A stretch of 64,000 bases of DNA, taken from Aestuariirhabdus litorea. Its GTDB lineage: Bacteria; Pseudomonadota; Gammaproteobacteria; Pseudomonadales; Aestuariirhabdaceae. The notes under the pieces are model-generated. The model was not told the DNA's origin. It saw only the letters and a list, made by a program, of their open reading frames with translations, and did no database searches. The stretch covers positions 868,001-932,000 of the forward strand of contig NZ_QWEZ01000001.1 of NCBI RefSeq assembly GCF_003864255.1. Direction: 5' to 3'. Positions 63,940-64,000 of the stretch are shown piece by piece (positions within the stretch are counted from its first letter, which is position 1; each line of letters begins with the position of its first letter). Made by a program: the position numbers and the translations under genes.

Positions 63940-64000
63940 ATGGGATTCTCTCGAGTCACGTTCAAAAAAAGTTTGCTGGCGCTGAGCGCCAGTGTGATGG
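63940..64000 (+). CDS. Exported protein, N-terminus only (cut by window edge)
   Basis: AGGAG lies five bases before ATG. The visible residues MGFSRVTFKKSLLALSASVM form the basic and hydrophobic parts of a signal peptide. Nothing more can be said about the product. Confidence 0.65.
   Translation, partial: MGFSRVTFKKSLLALSASVM

Overview
The window is GC-rich, gene-dense bacterial DNA from a gammaproteobacterium, most likely a marine Pseudomonadales/Oceanospirillales-type organism. The best evidence is the block tRNA-Val, thrS, infC, rpmI, rplT, pheS, pheT, ihfA, merR-like gene, tRNA-Pro(GGG), an order I know from Pseudomonas and relatives. Two sodium:solute symporter systems, carboxynorspermidine polyamine genes and an ilvGM operon with a peptide attenuator fit a marine relative. 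No species call is possible from sequence alone. There is no rRNA, CRISPR array, prophage or insertion sequence.

Layout. 1-4.3 kb: the end of putP, a 35-residue membrane peptide gene, an AEC carrier, a two-TM protein and a MATE exporter. 4.4-7.9 kb: an extracytoplasmic-function (ECF) sigma factor and its membrane anti-sigma factor, divergent from a secreted Hint-domain protein with a glycine/aspartate-rich repeat tail, then a lipoprotein. Two divergent promoters carry the same GGGAATAAA-N13-TGTTGT signature. 7.9-18 kb: a DUF748 envelope protein, thpR and a complete peptide ABC importer. 18-25.8 kb: hemG, ppnN, a DUF4212/symporter pair with a DUF294 signalling protein, trmJ and a cereblon-type CULT protein. 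25.9-30.7 kb: LemA, an M48 protease, a hydrolase and sseA. 31-33.9 kb: a four-gene overlapping cassette (Tat-exported protein, PqqD-like protein, HprK-related kinase, nucleotidyltransferase). 34-44 kb: a drug/metabolite transporter, a periplasmic binding protein, ilvGM with its attenuator, uvrB and three UDP-sugar genes. 44-54.4 kb: DUF3581, marC, the translation block, and two small genes downstream of a perfect FNR/ANR box. 54.6-60.1 kb: serC (type 2), nspC, carboxynorspermidine dehydrogenase, a YjdM/PhnA zinc-ribbon protein and an omega-aminotransferase. 60.2-64 kb: a 104-bp intergenic tandem repeat, a small secreted protein, eamA, a flavodoxin-like gene, and a GDSL hydrolase lying between that gene and a decayed copy of its 3' end.

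The least explained units are the ECF/Hint module, the PqqD-like/HprK-like/nucleotidyltransferase cassette, and the stand-alone CULT protein, whose aromatic cage and zinc cysteines match human cereblon in spacing. In the first module a regulator and a target-side lipoprotein appear to share a C-terminal domain. Starts were chosen by Shine-Dalgarno spacing and family alignment from memory. No database search was run.
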